Assembly (NCBI RefSeq): GCF_004340975.1
Contig: NZ_SLXA01000003.1
Span: forward strand, 1 to 64,000
Length of the DNA stretch: 64,000 bases
DNA from: Frisingicoccus caecimuris
GTDB lineage: Bacteria > Bacillota > Clostridia > Lachnospirales > Lachnospiraceae
Reading direction: 5' to 3'
Under the pieces are notes generated by a model. It did no database searches. It was not told where the DNA came from and was given only the letters and a program-made list of their open reading frames with translations. Both the position numbers and the translations under genes were made by a program. Each line of letters starts with the position of its first letter. The stretch's first letter is position 1. Positions 7,967 through 17,449 of the stretch are shown in pieces.

Positions 7967-8848
7967 ATGGGAGCGATTGCAGATTGGGTGAGTCGTATGG
8001 TATCATTTATACCTGCGATACGATTGAATAATGTATTGGAAATACTCATTATCAGTGTATTGATCTACTATATTTTAATCTGGATTCGGGATACACGGGC
8101 CTGGACTCTGCTAAAGGGAATTTTAGTTATCTGTGCTTTTATGCTGTTTGCCTATGTATTTCAGATGGATACGATCCTGTGGTTGTTCCAGAATTTGATC
8201 AGTGTAGCGATCATTTCTATTTTTGTCTTGTTTCAGCCGGAACTCCGTCGGGCTTTGGAACAGCTTGGACGAAAAAATATTCTGTCCTCCTTTTTTAATC
8301 TGAGCGGCAGTGGGGCGGCTGATGAGCAGACGGTAAAGACCGTTGAAAAGACAAAATCAGAAATTATAAAGGCCTGTATGGAGATGTCGAAGGTTCGCAC
8401 AGGCGCTTTGATCGTTATTGAGCAGGATGTTCAGCTTAGTGAATATGAGCGTACAGGTATTTTTCTGGATTCGCTGGTGAGCAGTCAGCTCTTAATTAAC
8501 ATTTTTGAACATAATACGCCGCTGCATGACGGCGCTGTGTTTATACGCAATAACCGTATTGTGGCTGCAACCTGTTATCTGCCTTTATCAGATAATATGC
8601 TTCTCAGTAAAGAATTGGGAACCCGTCACCGGGCCGGAGTGGGAATCAGTGAGGTGTCGGACAGCATTACGCTGATTGTATCGGAAGAGACAGGAATGAT
8701 TTCCGTTGCGCATGATGGTATGCTTTTCAGAGGCTTAAGTCAGGAGGAGCTTCGCGAACAGCTCAGTACGCTGATGAAAAATCAGGATGCACCGAAGCGC
8801 AGCCGATGGAGGAGAATCATTAAAAATGAAAAAAAAGCTAACGGATAA
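7967..8848 (+). CDS. cdaA: diadenylate cyclase CdaA
   Basis: 293 residues with the CdaA layout: three N-terminal membrane helices (about 20-100) and a cytoplasmic DAC domain (about 100-265). The catalytic motifs are intact: DGA in NTPLHDGAVFI and RHR in GTRHRAGVGISE. It condenses two ATP to cyclic-di-AMP, which controls potassium and osmolyte transport and is usually essential in Firmicutes. An AAAGGAGGTG ribosome site precedes the ATG. The 3' end overlaps the start of cdaR by 23 bases, matching the known physical and regulatory partnership. Confidence 0.95.
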   Translation: MGAIADWVSRMVSFIPAIRLNNVLEILIISVLIYYILIWIRDTRAWTLLKGILVICAFMLFAYVFQMDTILWLFQNLISVAIISIFVLFQPELRRALEQLGRKNILSSFFNLSGSGAADEQTVKTVEKTKSEIIKACMEMSKVRTGALIVIEQDVQLSEYERTGIFLDSLVSSQLLINIFEHNTPLHDGAVFIRNNRIVAATCYLPLSDNMLLSKELGTRHRAGVGISEVSDSITLIVSEETGMISVAHDGMLFRGLSQEELREQLSTLMKNQDAPKRSRWRRIIKNEKKANG

Positions 8849-10055
8849 TTTAGGCATGAAAATAATATCCTTATTATTGGCGATTGTCTTCTGGCTTGTT
8901 GTCGTGACGATGGAGGACCCGGAGCAGACCAAACCTCTGGAGCTTCCCGTTACAAAGATCAACGAAGAATTAATTCGTGAAAATGATAAAACCTATGAAG
9001 TTATTGAAGGCAATACGGTGACGATCACTGTCCGTGCCCGACAGTCAATTTTAAAAGACCTGACAGCGAAGGATTTTGAAGCTGTGGCGGATTTTGCCAA
9101 CCTTTCTTTTACCGGCGCTGTGCCGATAGAGATCACAGTGTTACGTAATGCCAATCAGGTGACGATTGAGAGGGGAGCCAATACGATGATGCGGGTCAGC
9201 ATCGAAGATCTGGCGACTGTGGATAAGATGGTGTCGACTAAGGCCGAAGGAACGGTCATTACCGGTAAGGCTTTGGGAAGCATCTCCGTGGAACCAAATA
9301 TGATTCGTATCGAAGGTGCAAAGACGACGATTGACCGGATTTCCAGTGTTTATGCGGTGGTCAATGTGTCTGGGATTTCGGAGGACTGCTCCTTTGTGGT
9401 GGAACCGGTACTTTATGATTCCAATGGCAATAAGATTGACAGTACGGATATTACTTTCAGTGAAGATAGTTTAAAAGTGAATGTAAGTCTGCTGGACACG
9501 AAAACCGTACCGGTAAGGTGGAATATTGATGTCAGTCCGGCTGAGGGCTATGGCATCGAATCCTCGGATTATACTCCGTCAGAGGTGGATATTGCCGGAA
9601 GTCCGGAGGTACTGGATGCCATTGATGAGATTGTATTGGATGATTATTCGGCGGAAGATATTTCAGAGAATCAGGAAGCGGAAGTAGATTTGGAATCCAT
9701 TGTCAAAGGACTGGGGGCCGCGTTGGCTCGTCCGGATACGGATAAAACGGCGAAACTGGCTGTGAAGGTGGAGCCTTATAATCGAGTCGGCGGAACTGTT
9801 GCATTTGATTCGGTTGAATTGACGGGAAAAGACGATAACTATAATTATTCAATCATTGGCGATACATCTATTTCCTATACACTATATGGGTTGGATGCGG
9901 ACATTGAGACGGCAGAACGTTCAAAAATGAAATTCAGTCTGGATGTTACGGGACTGGAGCCGGGAACGCATACGGTCAATCTTCAGATGACGACAAGTCA
10001 GGAGATATCGCTGGCAGCAGAAGTCCCGGTAAAAATAAAAATAGATTCTAAGTAA
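8826..10055 (+). CDS. cdaR: YbbR-domain regulator of CdaA
   Basis: About 409 residues: one N-terminal membrane anchor (IISLLLAIVFWLVVVTM) followed by extracytoplasmic YbbR repeats. In CdaR these repeats bind the membrane part of CdaA and tune cyclic-di-AMP synthesis. The ATG at 8826 is chosen over an earlier in-frame ATG at 8787 because GGAGGAG lies just before it and the anchor follows immediately. It overlaps cdaA. Unlike many firmicute loci, no glmM follows. Confidence 0.9.
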   Translation: MKKKLTDNLGMKIISLLLAIVFWLVVVTMEDPEQTKPLELPVTKINEELIRENDKTYEVIEGNTVTITVRARQSILKDLTAKDFEAVADFANLSFTGAVPIEITVLRNANQVTIERGANTMMRVSIEDLATVDKMVSTKAEGTVITGKALGSISVEPNMIRIEGAKTTIDRISSVYAVVNVSGISEDCSFVVEPVLYDSNGNKIDSTDITFSEDSLKVNVSLLDTKTVPVRWNIDVSPAEGYGIESSDYTPSEVDIAGSPEVLDAIDEIVLDDYSAEDISENQEAEVDLESIVKGLGAALARPDTDKTAKLAVKVEPYNRVGGTVAFDSVELTGKDDNYNYSIIGDTSISYTLYGLDADIETAERSKMKFSLDVTGLEPGTHTVNLQMTTSQEISLAAEVPVKIKIDSK

Positions 10056-10149
10056 AAAATAGTTGCCATGACGCTTAAAAAGTGGTAACATTTTAGATGT
10101 TCGGAATTTTGACGAAAGACCGGGTATAAATTGCAGGGAGAGATTGTAT

Positions 10150-10413
10150 ATGGTAAGCGATAAAATTAAAATCACAAATCCTTCAGGGCTACACCTACGA
10201 CCAGCCGGAATTTTCTGCAAAGAAGCGATGAGATTTAAATCACGGATAACATTTGGAGCTAAGGGAAGTACAGCTAATGCAAAGAGCGTATTGAGTGTTC
10301 TCGGAGCTTGTGTCAAATGTGGAGATATCATCGAGCTATGCTGCGACGGCGAGGACGAGGAATTGGCTTTGGAAGCTATGCGGGGAGTCATCGAAACCGG
10401 CCTGGGCGAGTAG
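10150..10413 (+). CDS. HPr-family phosphocarrier protein
   Basis: 87 residues with the HPr fold signature. GLHLRPA carries the phosphorylatable histidine. AKSVLSVLGACVKCGD corresponds to the Ser46 regulatory helix, with serine retained but neighbouring residues diverged. Three cysteines in the second half (ACVKCGDIIELCCDG) are unusual for PTS HPr, so it may be a paralogue rather than the main PtsH. ATG 10150 fits the GGGAGAG ribosome site better than TTG 10144. It is a short transcript ending at the 10444 terminator. Confidence 0.82.
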   Translation: MVSDKIKITNPSGLHLRPAGIFCKEAMRFKSRITFGAKGSTANAKSVLSVLGACVKCGDIIELCCDGEDEELALEAMRGVIETGLGE

Positions 10414-10443
10414 TGTTGATCATGAATATATCTAAGTGTGTTT

Positions 10444-10480
10444 AAAGAGTATTGCTTCTGCAATACTCTTTATTATTTTT
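10444..10480 (+). terminator. terminator after the HPr gene
   Basis: A perfect 12-base stem (AAAGAGTATTGC / GCAATACTCTTT) with a TTCT loop is followed by TATTATTTTT. It lies between the HPr gene and leuA. Confidence 0.85.
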
Positions 10481-10499
10481 TATTTAGGAGGAAGAAAGA

Positions 10500-12176
10500 A
10501 TGTTAAATTATCAAAAGTATAAACACGTACCCGTATTAGATTATAAAGAACGTCAGTGGCCGAATAAAGAGATTCAGAAAGCTCCAATCTGGTGCAGCGT
10601 GGATCTGCGGGATGGTAATCAGGCGTTGATCGAACCTATGGTGGTTGAAGAAAAGCTGGAATTCTTTAACTTGCTCGTAAAGTTGGGATTCAAGGAAATT
10701 GAGATTGGTTTTCCTTCCGCATCCCAGTTGGAATATGATTTTCTGCGGACATTGGTAGACCGCAAGATGATTCCTGATGATGTACGTGTGCAGATTTTGT
10801 GTCAGTGCCGTCAGCATCTGATTGATAAATCCTTTGAAGCTATTAAGGGTATCAAGAACGTCGTCTTCCATATTTATAATTCCACATCCACACTTCAGAG
10901 AGATGTGGTATTCCACATGAACCGGGAAGAGATTAAGCAGATTGCCATTGAGGGAACCCGAATGGTCAAGGAAGGCGCCAAGAATTTTGACGGTAATCTC
11001 TGGCTGGAATATTCTCCAGAAAGTTTTACAGGAACAGAGATGGATTTTGCGCTGGAAGTGTGCGAGGCAGTCAAAGAAGTATGGCAGCCGACGGTTGAAC
11101 GTCCGATCATCTTCAATCTTCCGGCGACGGTGGAGATGAATACGCCGAATGTTTATGCTGACCAGATTGAATGGATGAGTAGCCACTTTACTGAACGAGA
11201 AAAGATTATTCTGAGCATTCATCCGCATAATGATCGGGGCTGCGGTGTTGCGGCAACAGAACTGGCACTACTTGCCGGAGCTGAACGAGTAGAAGGTACG
11301 TTGTTTGGAAACGGAGAACGTACCGGAAATGTAGATATTTTAAATGTTGCCTACAACATGTTCTCCCAGGGTATTAACCCAGAACTGAATATAGAAAATG
11401 TGAATGAAATTATCGAAGTGACAGAACGCTGTACAAAGATGGGGGTTCCACCGAGACATCCATATGCGGGCAAACTGGTATTTACGGCCTTTTCCGGTTC
11501 CCATCAGGATGCGATCAGCAAAGGTATGCAGGCGCTTCATGAAAGGAATTCTGCGATATGGGAAGTTCCGTATCTGCCGATTGATCCATCGGATGTGGGT
11601 CGTGAATACGAGCCGCTGGTGCGTATCAACAGCCAGTCCGGCAAGGGCGGTGTAGCCTTTGTCCTGGAACAGTATTATGGCTTCAAGCTTCCAAAGGAGA
11701 TGCACAAAGAACTGGCCGACAAGATTCAGGCCATGTCCGAGACCCAGGGCGAAGTATCACCGGAACAGATTATGGATACTTTCCGAAATATGTATATTGA
11801 CGCAAAAGAACCGCTCCACTTCCGCAAAGCGCGAATTGAAGATATCAGTGATGATCAGGGCAAATACGATACAAAAGTTATTCTCACATATACAGATCAC
11901 GGCGAAGAAAGAGTTATCGAAGGCTTCGGCAATGGACCAATCGATGCGGTAAAACATGGTCTCTGTCGGCAGTCTGGTTTCCATACAAAACTGACCATGT
12001 ATCACGAACATGCGTTGACACTTGGTTCCGATTCTCAGGCGGCCAGTTACATCGAGCTTGTTAATTCGGATACAGGGGCTTCCGCTTATGGTGTGGGTAT
12101 CAGTTCCAATATTAACCGTTCTTCCTTCCGCGCAATCTTCAGTGCTCTGAACCGGTTGTTCTATCCGGAAGCTTAG
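10500..12176 (+). CDS. leuA: 2-isopropylmalate synthase (long form)
   Basis: 558 residues, the length of the long LeuA subfamily with a C-terminal leucine-binding regulatory domain. The catalytic TIM barrel shows SVDLRDGNQAL near residue 35 and the metal-binding HxH in SIHPHNDRG near 243. The C-terminal part (about 430-555) matches the LeuA allosteric dimer domain, ending in SSNINRSSFRAIFSALNRL. It condenses acetyl-CoA with 2-oxoisovalerate, the first committed step to leucine. The ribosome site is AGGAGGAAG. No T-box or attenuator is visible in the short leader. The GNAT gene 10 bases downstream is probably co-transcribed. Confidence 0.93.
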   Translation: MLNYQKYKHVPVLDYKERQWPNKEIQKAPIWCSVDLRDGNQALIEPMVVEEKLEFFNLLVKLGFKEIEIGFPSASQLEYDFLRTLVDRKMIPDDVRVQILCQCRQHLIDKSFEAIKGIKNVVFHIYNSTSTLQRDVVFHMNREEIKQIAIEGTRMVKEGAKNFDGNLWLEYSPESFTGTEMDFALEVCEAVKEVWQPTVERPIIFNLPATVEMNTPNVYADQIEWMSSHFTEREKIILSIHPHNDRGCGVAATELALLAGAERVEGTLFGNGERTGNVDILNVAYNMFSQGINPELNIENVNEIIEVTERCTKMGVPPRHPYAGKLVFTAFSGSHQDAISKGMQALHERNSAIWEVPYLPIDPSDVGREYEPLVRINSQSGKGGVAFVLEQYYGFKLPKEMHKELADKIQAMSETQGEVSPEQIMDTFRNMYIDAKEPLHFRKARIEDISDDQGKYDTKVILTYTDHGEERVIEGFGNGPIDAVKHGLCRQSGFHTKLTMYHEHALTLGSDSQAASYIELVNSDTGASAYGVGISSNINRSSFRAIFSALNRLFYPEA

Positions 12177-12186
12177 GATATGTCAT

Positions 12187-12696
12187 ATGAAGAATATCAT
12201 GATTGAAACGTCTCGTTTAATTCTCCGGGAATTTGTCCCGGAGGATTTGGCGGGACTTTACTGTTTATATGAAGAAAGTGATACACAATTTCTGGAACCT
12301 TTATCGGAAAACCGGGAAGAAGAACTGGAAAAACTGAAAAGCTATATTCATTATATTTATGGATTTTACGGCTTTGGTCTCTGGGCGGTCTGCCTGAAGG
12401 AAAATGGCCGTCTCATTGGACGCTGTGGTCTGCAGGTTGAATTTATTGGAAATCAGGGTGAATATGAGTTGGGATACATGATCTCTGGCAGGTATCAGAG
12501 GATGGGCTATGCCAAAGAAGCTGTCAAAGCTATTCTGGGATATGCGTCGGAAGAGTTGGAAGCGCCGAGAGTTATCCTGCGTATTCATACTGAAAATCGG
12601 CCTTCCAGGCATTTCGCAGAACAGATGGGCTTTCATTTATCGACGCAAAGATTGGATAAAGAACCGGATATCCGCCTATATGTTTACGACTTGTGA
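12187..12696 (+). CDS. GNAT-family N-acetyltransferase (RimJ/RimL-like)
   Basis: 169 residues starting with the typical TSRLILREFVPEDL motif of the RimJ/RimL-type GNAT clade. The acetyl-CoA loop region is YELGYMISGRYQRMGYAKEA, with Q/R-x-x-G-x-A. It transfers acetyl groups to an amine such as a protein N-terminus, amino acid or antibiotic; the substrate is unknown. It follows leuA by 10 bases. Confidence 0.8.
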   Translation: MKNIMIETSRLILREFVPEDLAGLYCLYEESDTQFLEPLSENREEELEKLKSYIHYIYGFYGFGLWAVCLKENGRLIGRCGLQVEFIGNQGEYELGYMISGRYQRMGYAKEAVKAILGYASEELEAPRVILRIHTENRPSRHFAEQMGFHLSTQRLDKEPDIRLYVYDL

Positions 12697-12798
12697 ATAA
12701 AAAGTTAATAAAATATTACAAAAACACTTCAAATTTTGTGCGAAGTATGTTAGAATATAGAAGATATTTTATAATTAAGATTTTGAAAGGGACATGTT

Positions 12799-14928
12799 AT
12801 GAACAAGAAGCTTATCCTTTTTATGACTTCATTGTCATTAGCGGCAGCGCCGATGGGCGTTTTCGCCAGTGAATATAACGGGCCTACAGTCTCCATTGAA
12901 GCTGTGGAGGAGCGGGCAACTCTCCAGGCCGCTACCGGCGAGTACCGGTCCTGGAAACAGTATGACAGCCGATGGGGCAGTCAGCGTTTGGGTTCCAGTT
13001 CAGATACGATGGCTGGCTATGGATGCCTTATAACGGCTATCGCCACATTGATGGTGCATTCTGGCTGTGCCGATGAAAATGGCGTGGATCCGGGGAAATT
13101 ATGTACATATTTAAGTAACAACGGAGGTTTCACATCCAATGGCGAACTTTACTGGGCTAAAGTAGACGGTGCCGTCGAAGGGTTTTCATTGGCCAGTTGG
13201 AAAGTAGCTCTTTCAGGAAGCCGTTACGATAAAGTGGCTCAGATAAAGAGCTATCTTGACAGGGGATATTATATTGTTGTTTCCGTTGGACACGGTGAAC
13301 ATTGGGTTGCTGTAGATTCTGTAGACGGGAACAGTAATGTTAATATTTTTGACCCGGGTTATTCCTATACGAAATTATTTGGAAACTATTCGGATGAAGG
13401 CATTACCCGTATCGCCCTATTCTCAGCTAATGGCGGCGGCAATGGCAGTATAGACGTTCCGTCCAATAATCCAACGATGGAAACTTACAACGCCACAGGT
13501 AAGGTAAACGTAGGAGCATCCTATTTGAATGTACGTCAGGGCGTTGGTACCGATAAGGGATATCTGACAGATAGTGTCGGAAACCGGATCACGCTTCAGA
13601 ATAATGAAAGCGTGACGATTACCGGTAGAGGAAATGACAGTTCAGGAAATCTCTGGTACCGTATAGCAATCAATGGTCTGACCGGTTATGTCTTTGGAGC
13701 ATATATTGAGATTACAGGTAATAATACCAATACACCGTCGGAAGAAAAACCGGCCAAGGTGAATGCCAGCTATGTCAATATTCGCAGCGGCGCCGGTACA
13801 AACTATTCTGTAGTTGCAGTGGCTTCTCAGAATGAAGAGATTACTGTACTGGGCGAAGAAACCGATGGTTCCGGAGCAAAATGGTACAAGATTAAATATA
13901 ATGGAACGGTAGGTTATATGCATTCCGATTATGTGACTCTGGATCAATCGAATAACAATAACAATACGACCGATTATCCGGAAAAAGCAGCTAAAGTCAA
14001 CGCAAGTTCTGTCAATGTCCGCAGCGGTGCCGGTACAAATAACGGAGTTGTTGCAACACTGGCTCTGAATACGCCATTGACTGTTGTTGGTGAAGAAAAG
14101 GACGGCAGCGGAACAACCTGGTATAAGGTTAAGTATAACGGCGGTGAAGGTTATATGCATTCTGATTATGTAACCATCAGCGGCGATAATAACAATAATA
14201 ATAACAATAACGGCGGTACGACCACAGAGCCTCGGACAGGTACGGTAAATGGTGATTATGTCAACGTCCGTACAGGTGCAGGAACAGATAACAGCCGGGT
14301 GACCAGTTTGAGCAACGGCACAGCCGTAACGATTGTCGGCGAAGAAAAAGACGGCAGCGGAGCAACCTGGTATAAGATTAATTATGCGGGTGGTTCGGGC
14401 TATATGCACTCTGATTATATTACGGTGAACGGCGGCAATAACAACAATAATAATAACAGCGGTTACGAAAAGAAATCGGGAACTGTCAATGCAAGTTCTG
14501 TCAACGTCCGCAGCGGCGCCGGTACAGGCAACAGCATTGTCGGCAACCTTTCCTCCGGCACAGCCATTACCATTGTTGGTGAAGAAAAGGACGGTAGCGG
14601 AGCAACCTGGTATAAGATCGAGTATGACGGTGGCTCAGGTTATATGCATTCTGATTATATTACCGTTGGTGGTAATAACAACAACAATAACGGCGGCGGT
14701 AATTATCCAATGGAAGGTATCGAGGGCAAAGAAGGTGTGGTTAACGCAGCACTTGTCAATGTCCGCGTAGGCGCTGGTTCGGATCAGGAGGTCATGAATA
14801 CCCTTAAATCCGGCGTGTCCGTTCTTATTGAAGGGGCTGAACGGGATGCCAGTGGTGTCATTTGGTACAAAGTAGCTTTCGCCGGAACAAGCGGTTATAT
14901 CATGGCAGAATTTATTTCGATTCAGTAG
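12799..14928 (+). CDS. secreted C39-like peptidase with six SH3b domains
   Basis: 709 residues with a Sec signal peptide (KKLILFMTSLSLAAAPMGVFAS). A C39_2-type papain-fold domain spans about 50-215: the Gln-Cys region is DTMAGYGCLITAI, the histidine lies in GHGEHWVAVD, and the Asn/Asp region is NIFDPGYSYT. Six bacterial SH3b repeats of about 65 residues follow, several with VNVRSGAGT and GYMHSDY, joined by asparagine-rich linkers. It probably binds and processes cell-wall peptides, or acts as a surface adhesin with cysteine protease activity. It is preceded by its own AAAGGG site and closed by a strong terminator. Confidence 0.85.
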   Translation: MNKKLILFMTSLSLAAAPMGVFASEYNGPTVSIEAVEERATLQAATGEYRSWKQYDSRWGSQRLGSSSDTMAGYGCLITAIATLMVHSGCADENGVDPGKLCTYLSNNGGFTSNGELYWAKVDGAVEGFSLASWKVALSGSRYDKVAQIKSYLDRGYYIVVSVGHGEHWVAVDSVDGNSNVNIFDPGYSYTKLFGNYSDEGITRIALFSANGGGNGSIDVPSNNPTMETYNATGKVNVGASYLNVRQGVGTDKGYLTDSVGNRITLQNNESVTITGRGNDSSGNLWYRIAINGLTGYVFGAYIEITGNNTNTPSEEKPAKVNASYVNIRSGAGTNYSVVAVASQNEEITVLGEETDGSGAKWYKIKYNGTVGYMHSDYVTLDQSNNNNNTTDYPEKAAKVNASSVNVRSGAGTNNGVVATLALNTPLTVVGEEKDGSGTTWYKVKYNGGEGYMHSDYVTISGDNNNNNNNNGGTTTEPRTGTVNGDYVNVRTGAGTDNSRVTSLSNGTAVTIVGEEKDGSGATWYKINYAGGSGYMHSDYITVNGGNNNNNNNSGYEKKSGTVNASSVNVRSGAGTGNSIVGNLSSGTAITIVGEEKDGSGATWYKIEYDGGSGYMHSDYITVGGNNNNNNGGGNYPMEGIEGKEGVVNAALVNVRVGAGSDQEVMNTLKSGVSVLIEGAERDASGVIWYKVAFAGTSGYIMAEFISIQ
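13780..14680 (+). repeat. tandem SH3b-coding repeats with poly-Asn linkers
   Basis: Repeats 2 to 5 of the SH3b array are close at the nucleotide level, for example the recurring codons for GEEKDGSGATWYK and GYMHSDY. They are separated by AAC/AAT-rich linkers encoding runs of 5-9 asparagines. This is the structure expected from recent tandem duplication and is prone to copy-number change. Confidence 0.75.
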
Positions 14929-14941
14929 TGTGAATTTAGAA

Positions 14942-14979
14942 AGAGAAATTCCTTGTGTTTTAGGAATTTCTCTTTTTTT
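14942..14979 (+). terminator. terminator after the SH3b gene
   Basis: AGAGAAATTCC pairs perfectly with GGAATTTCTCT around a 10-base loop, followed by TTTTTTT. Confidence 0.9.
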
Positions 14980-15198
14980 GGTTCTAAAACAGTGGCTATG
15001 TTGTGATGGACTGGCCCTTGAGGGTCTCTTTTATTTAGAACCATTTTTTAATGTTTTACAGTTTTTTAAGAAATCGTAAAACTTTTTGATTGGTTTGCCT
15101 GTCTAAGCCATAAGAACAGAAGATAGAAGATGGAGATTTTAGTGGATTTATCTTCTTATAATGAGACCTTGTCCAGACATTGAAAGGTGGTGAAAGGC

Positions 15199-15315
15199 AT
15201 GCGAAGGAGTTTTATGGCATGGTTTCTGGCGTTGCTGCGAAGGGATATGGAAGAATATCCGGTAGATAGAAAGAACAAAGAGACATTATTTAAAAAAATC
15301 AGAAAGAAAAAGTAA
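15199..15315 (+). CDS. 38-residue basic peptide upstream of the sigma-factor fusion
   Basis: A short ORF beginning MRRSFMAWFLALLRRDMEE and ending in KKIRKKK, with GAAAGGTGGTGAAAGG before its ATG. It has a short hydrophobic segment flanked by positive charges and stops 13 bases before the sigma-factor ATG, so it is likely co-translated with it. It could be a small regulator or a leader peptide. No homologue is recognised. Confidence 0.45.
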   Translation: MRRSFMAWFLALLRRDMEEYPVDRKNKETLFKKIRKKK

Positions 15316-15328
15316 AGGGTGAAATGTT

Positions 15329-17449
15329 ATGAATTACACAGAAGCTGTCCGTTTGGCGCGGATTGGTGATGAAAGAGGATTTGGATATCTCTATGAGAGT
15401 ACCTACAGGAGCAAGTATTATCTGGCGCTCCAGTATATGAAAAACAGGGAGGCTGCTGAAGATGTGTTGCAGGATGCTTATTTAAAGGCCTTCTCAAAAC
15501 TGGATATGTTAGAACAGCCGGAACATTTTTCGGCATGGCTTGGGCAAATTGTGGCAAATACGGCGAAGAATGCTTTGGCAAAGAATAATCCGCTTTTGTT
15601 TACGGATGTTGCTGCAGAGACAGAGATTGAAGATTTTGTGGACCGGGTAGAAGATGATGATGTTACCGGTCAGCCGGAGCTTTCTTATACAAGGGAAGAA
15701 ACCAGGGAACTGGTACGGGAACTCATAGATGCCTTGTCTGATGAGCAGAGAATGTGTATCCTGATGTTCCATATCGAAGGAATTTCTATCAAAGAGATTG
15801 CGCAGACGCTGGACTGTTCCGAGAATACGGTCAAGTCCCGGTTGAATTATGGGCGAAAGAACCTGAAGATAAAGGCAGAGGAACTGCAGAAAAAGGGATA
15901 CAAGCTCTACAGTATCGCGCCGCTTCCGTTGTTATTGTTCTTACTTCGTACCGACCGGGATACAATGCTCGCCGAGGGCAGTATTCAGATTGTGGGGCGA
16001 TGTATTGCAGATTATATATTTGCACGGATTCCGTCCTTACATCCGGTACCAGGAGTTTCCCAGGGAACGTCCGGAACTTCCCAGATGGCATCCGGAACTT
16101 CCCAGGCGGCATCTGAGGCGGTGCAGGCAGGCACCGGCGCCGGAAAGGCGGCCGCCGCAAAAGCAGGATTCTTACATGCGGTGGCCGGAAAGGCAGTTGT
16201 TGCAGTTTTAAGTGTTTGTATTGCGGGAGGCACCATCTATGGAGTCACGCAAACCATGGGACATGATACAGGAACAGAGACCGGACAGACACAGCAGGAG
16301 CAGATGCAGCAGACAGAAACCGAAGTTGAGACCGAGGCAGAGCCGCAGTCCATCCCGGTTACGGATACTGATTACCCGGATTTGATAGAGGGAAGTCTTA
16401 CAAAAGAAGAATTGGAGTTTGTTTTTGCTTACGGACCGGAGACACTGACGGAGCAGGGACTTTCAGAAGGAGATTACCTGATGTTCTTGAATTGCTGGTG
16501 CCAAGCGTCAGAGCCAGCCGGCCAATTTATCACATTTATGGGGCAGGACGCTAATTATCGTCATGGTTATGCGGTAGAGGATATTAACCGCTATCTTTCT
16601 TCATTTACGGAATACCGTTTTACCGAGGATAATGACAGCGATACGCCATACGGAAACGATGTGAACGGAGATACCATATGGATTATGCCGGCAGAGCTGA
16701 GCTTTGAGGCAAAGGCTTCAATTGTTGATGCGTCTTATATAGAGGATACCATGACTGTTCATTTTTCCTACGAGAAAAATTCTTATGAGAACGGTCTGAC
16801 GATGACAGACAAGACAGCTACGCTGAAAAAGAACGCGAATGATAAGTTCCAGATCATTGCGATTGTAGAAGGCTTCGTGCCGGCTGAAGGAACAGCCGGA
16901 AGTGCTCAAATGGATAACACGGAAAGTCAAGCGGCAGTGAAAAATGGAAGCACGGCTTCTGTTCGTACCATTTATGAAGGCGTCCTGACATCTGTTCAAA
17001 ATAATGAAGCCGGTTATGAACTTCCAAACGCAGGCGGAAGTTCGGATTTTCAATATTTCTTATGGGATATGAACGGAGATGGAATCAAAGAACTGATTGT
17101 AGGTGCACTGTTCACAGAGGATGTGTTTGATGCGTATGATATCCGGGTGTTTACCGTTGTTCAGGATTCATCCGGGTATACATTAAAAGCAATCGATGGG
17201 GATATGGTATCTCTGGCAATCTATCTCCCGGCAGATGGAAATGGATTGTATACAATGGATATGAGCCGGGGTACCGGCGAAATCAGGATTTACCGTCTGA
17301 CCATCGCAGGAGATACTCTTACTATGGGAAGCGCTCCGGAACTTACCTACACTCTGGGAGATGACGCAGGGGCACAGTTTATCAATTCGAATTCTTGTGC
17401 CGGATGGATGAGCGCATACGGCATGGATGGACTGGCAGAATTAGAATAG
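15329..17449 (+). CDS. ECF sigma factor fused to a membrane anchor and extracytoplasmic domain
   Basis: 706 residues. Region sigma2 spans about 8-75 (MKNREAAEDVLQDAYLKAF) and sigma4 about 125-182 (IEGISIKEIAQTLDCSENT). A Ser/Thr/Ala linker leads to one membrane helix (about 287-305). The roughly 400-residue outer part has a Thr/Glu/Gln-rich spacer, a middle domain and a C-terminal domain with FLWDMNGDGIKELIVG, an EF-hand/FG-GAP-like turn also seen in YARHG-associated secreted proteins. A normal ECF factor is about 180 residues with a separate membrane anti-sigma. Here promoter recognition and an external sensor are on one chain, so activation may need proteolysis. The ATG follows AAAGGGTG. 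Confidence 0.8.
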   Translation: MNYTEAVRLARIGDERGFGYLYESTYRSKYYLALQYMKNREAAEDVLQDAYLKAFSKLDMLEQPEHFSAWLGQIVANTAKNALAKNNPLLFTDVAAETEIEDFVDRVEDDDVTGQPELSYTREETRELVRELIDALSDEQRMCILMFHIEGISIKEIAQTLDCSENTVKSRLNYGRKNLKIKAEELQKKGYKLYSIAPLPLLLFLLRTDRDTMLAEGSIQIVGRCIADYIFARIPSLHPVPGVSQGTSGTSQMASGTSQAASEAVQAGTGAGKAAAAKAGFLHAVAGKAVVAVLSVCIAGGTIYGVTQTMGHDTGTETGQTQQEQMQQTETEVETEAEPQSIPVTDTDYPDLIEGSLTKEELEFVFAYGPETLTEQGLSEGDYLMFLNCWCQASEPAGQFITFMGQDANYRHGYAVEDINRYLSSFTEYRFTEDNDSDTPYGNDVNGDTIWIMPAELSFEAKASIVDASYIEDTMTVHFSYEKNSYENGLTMTDKTATLKKNANDKFQIIAIVEGFVPAEGTAGSAQMDNTESQAAVKNGSTASVRTIYEGVLTSVQNNEAGYELPNAGGSSDFQYFLWDMNGDGIKELIVGALFTEDVFDAYDIRVFTVVQDSSGYTLKAIDGDMVSLAIYLPADGNGLYTMDMSRGTGEIRIYRLTIAGDTLTMGSAPELTYTLGDDAGAQFINSNSCAGWMSAYGMDGLAELE

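Noticed and set aside
13642-14409. 255-codon open frame on the minus strand opposite the SH3b repeats
   Set aside because: It mirrors the repetitive codons of the real plus-strand gene, has no ribosome site, and its translation is Cys/Ile/Thr-biased without domain features.
13780-14680. Regular repeats as a CRISPR array
   Set aside because: The repeats are in-frame SH3b codons about 200 bases apart with Asn-rich linkers, not short direct repeats with unique spacers. No CRISPR array was seen anywhere despite the CARF-like protein.
16060-16140. Short repeats (GGAACTTCCCAG) as a regulatory site
   Set aside because: They encode the low-complexity Ser/Thr/Gln linker of the sigma-factor fusion in frame.
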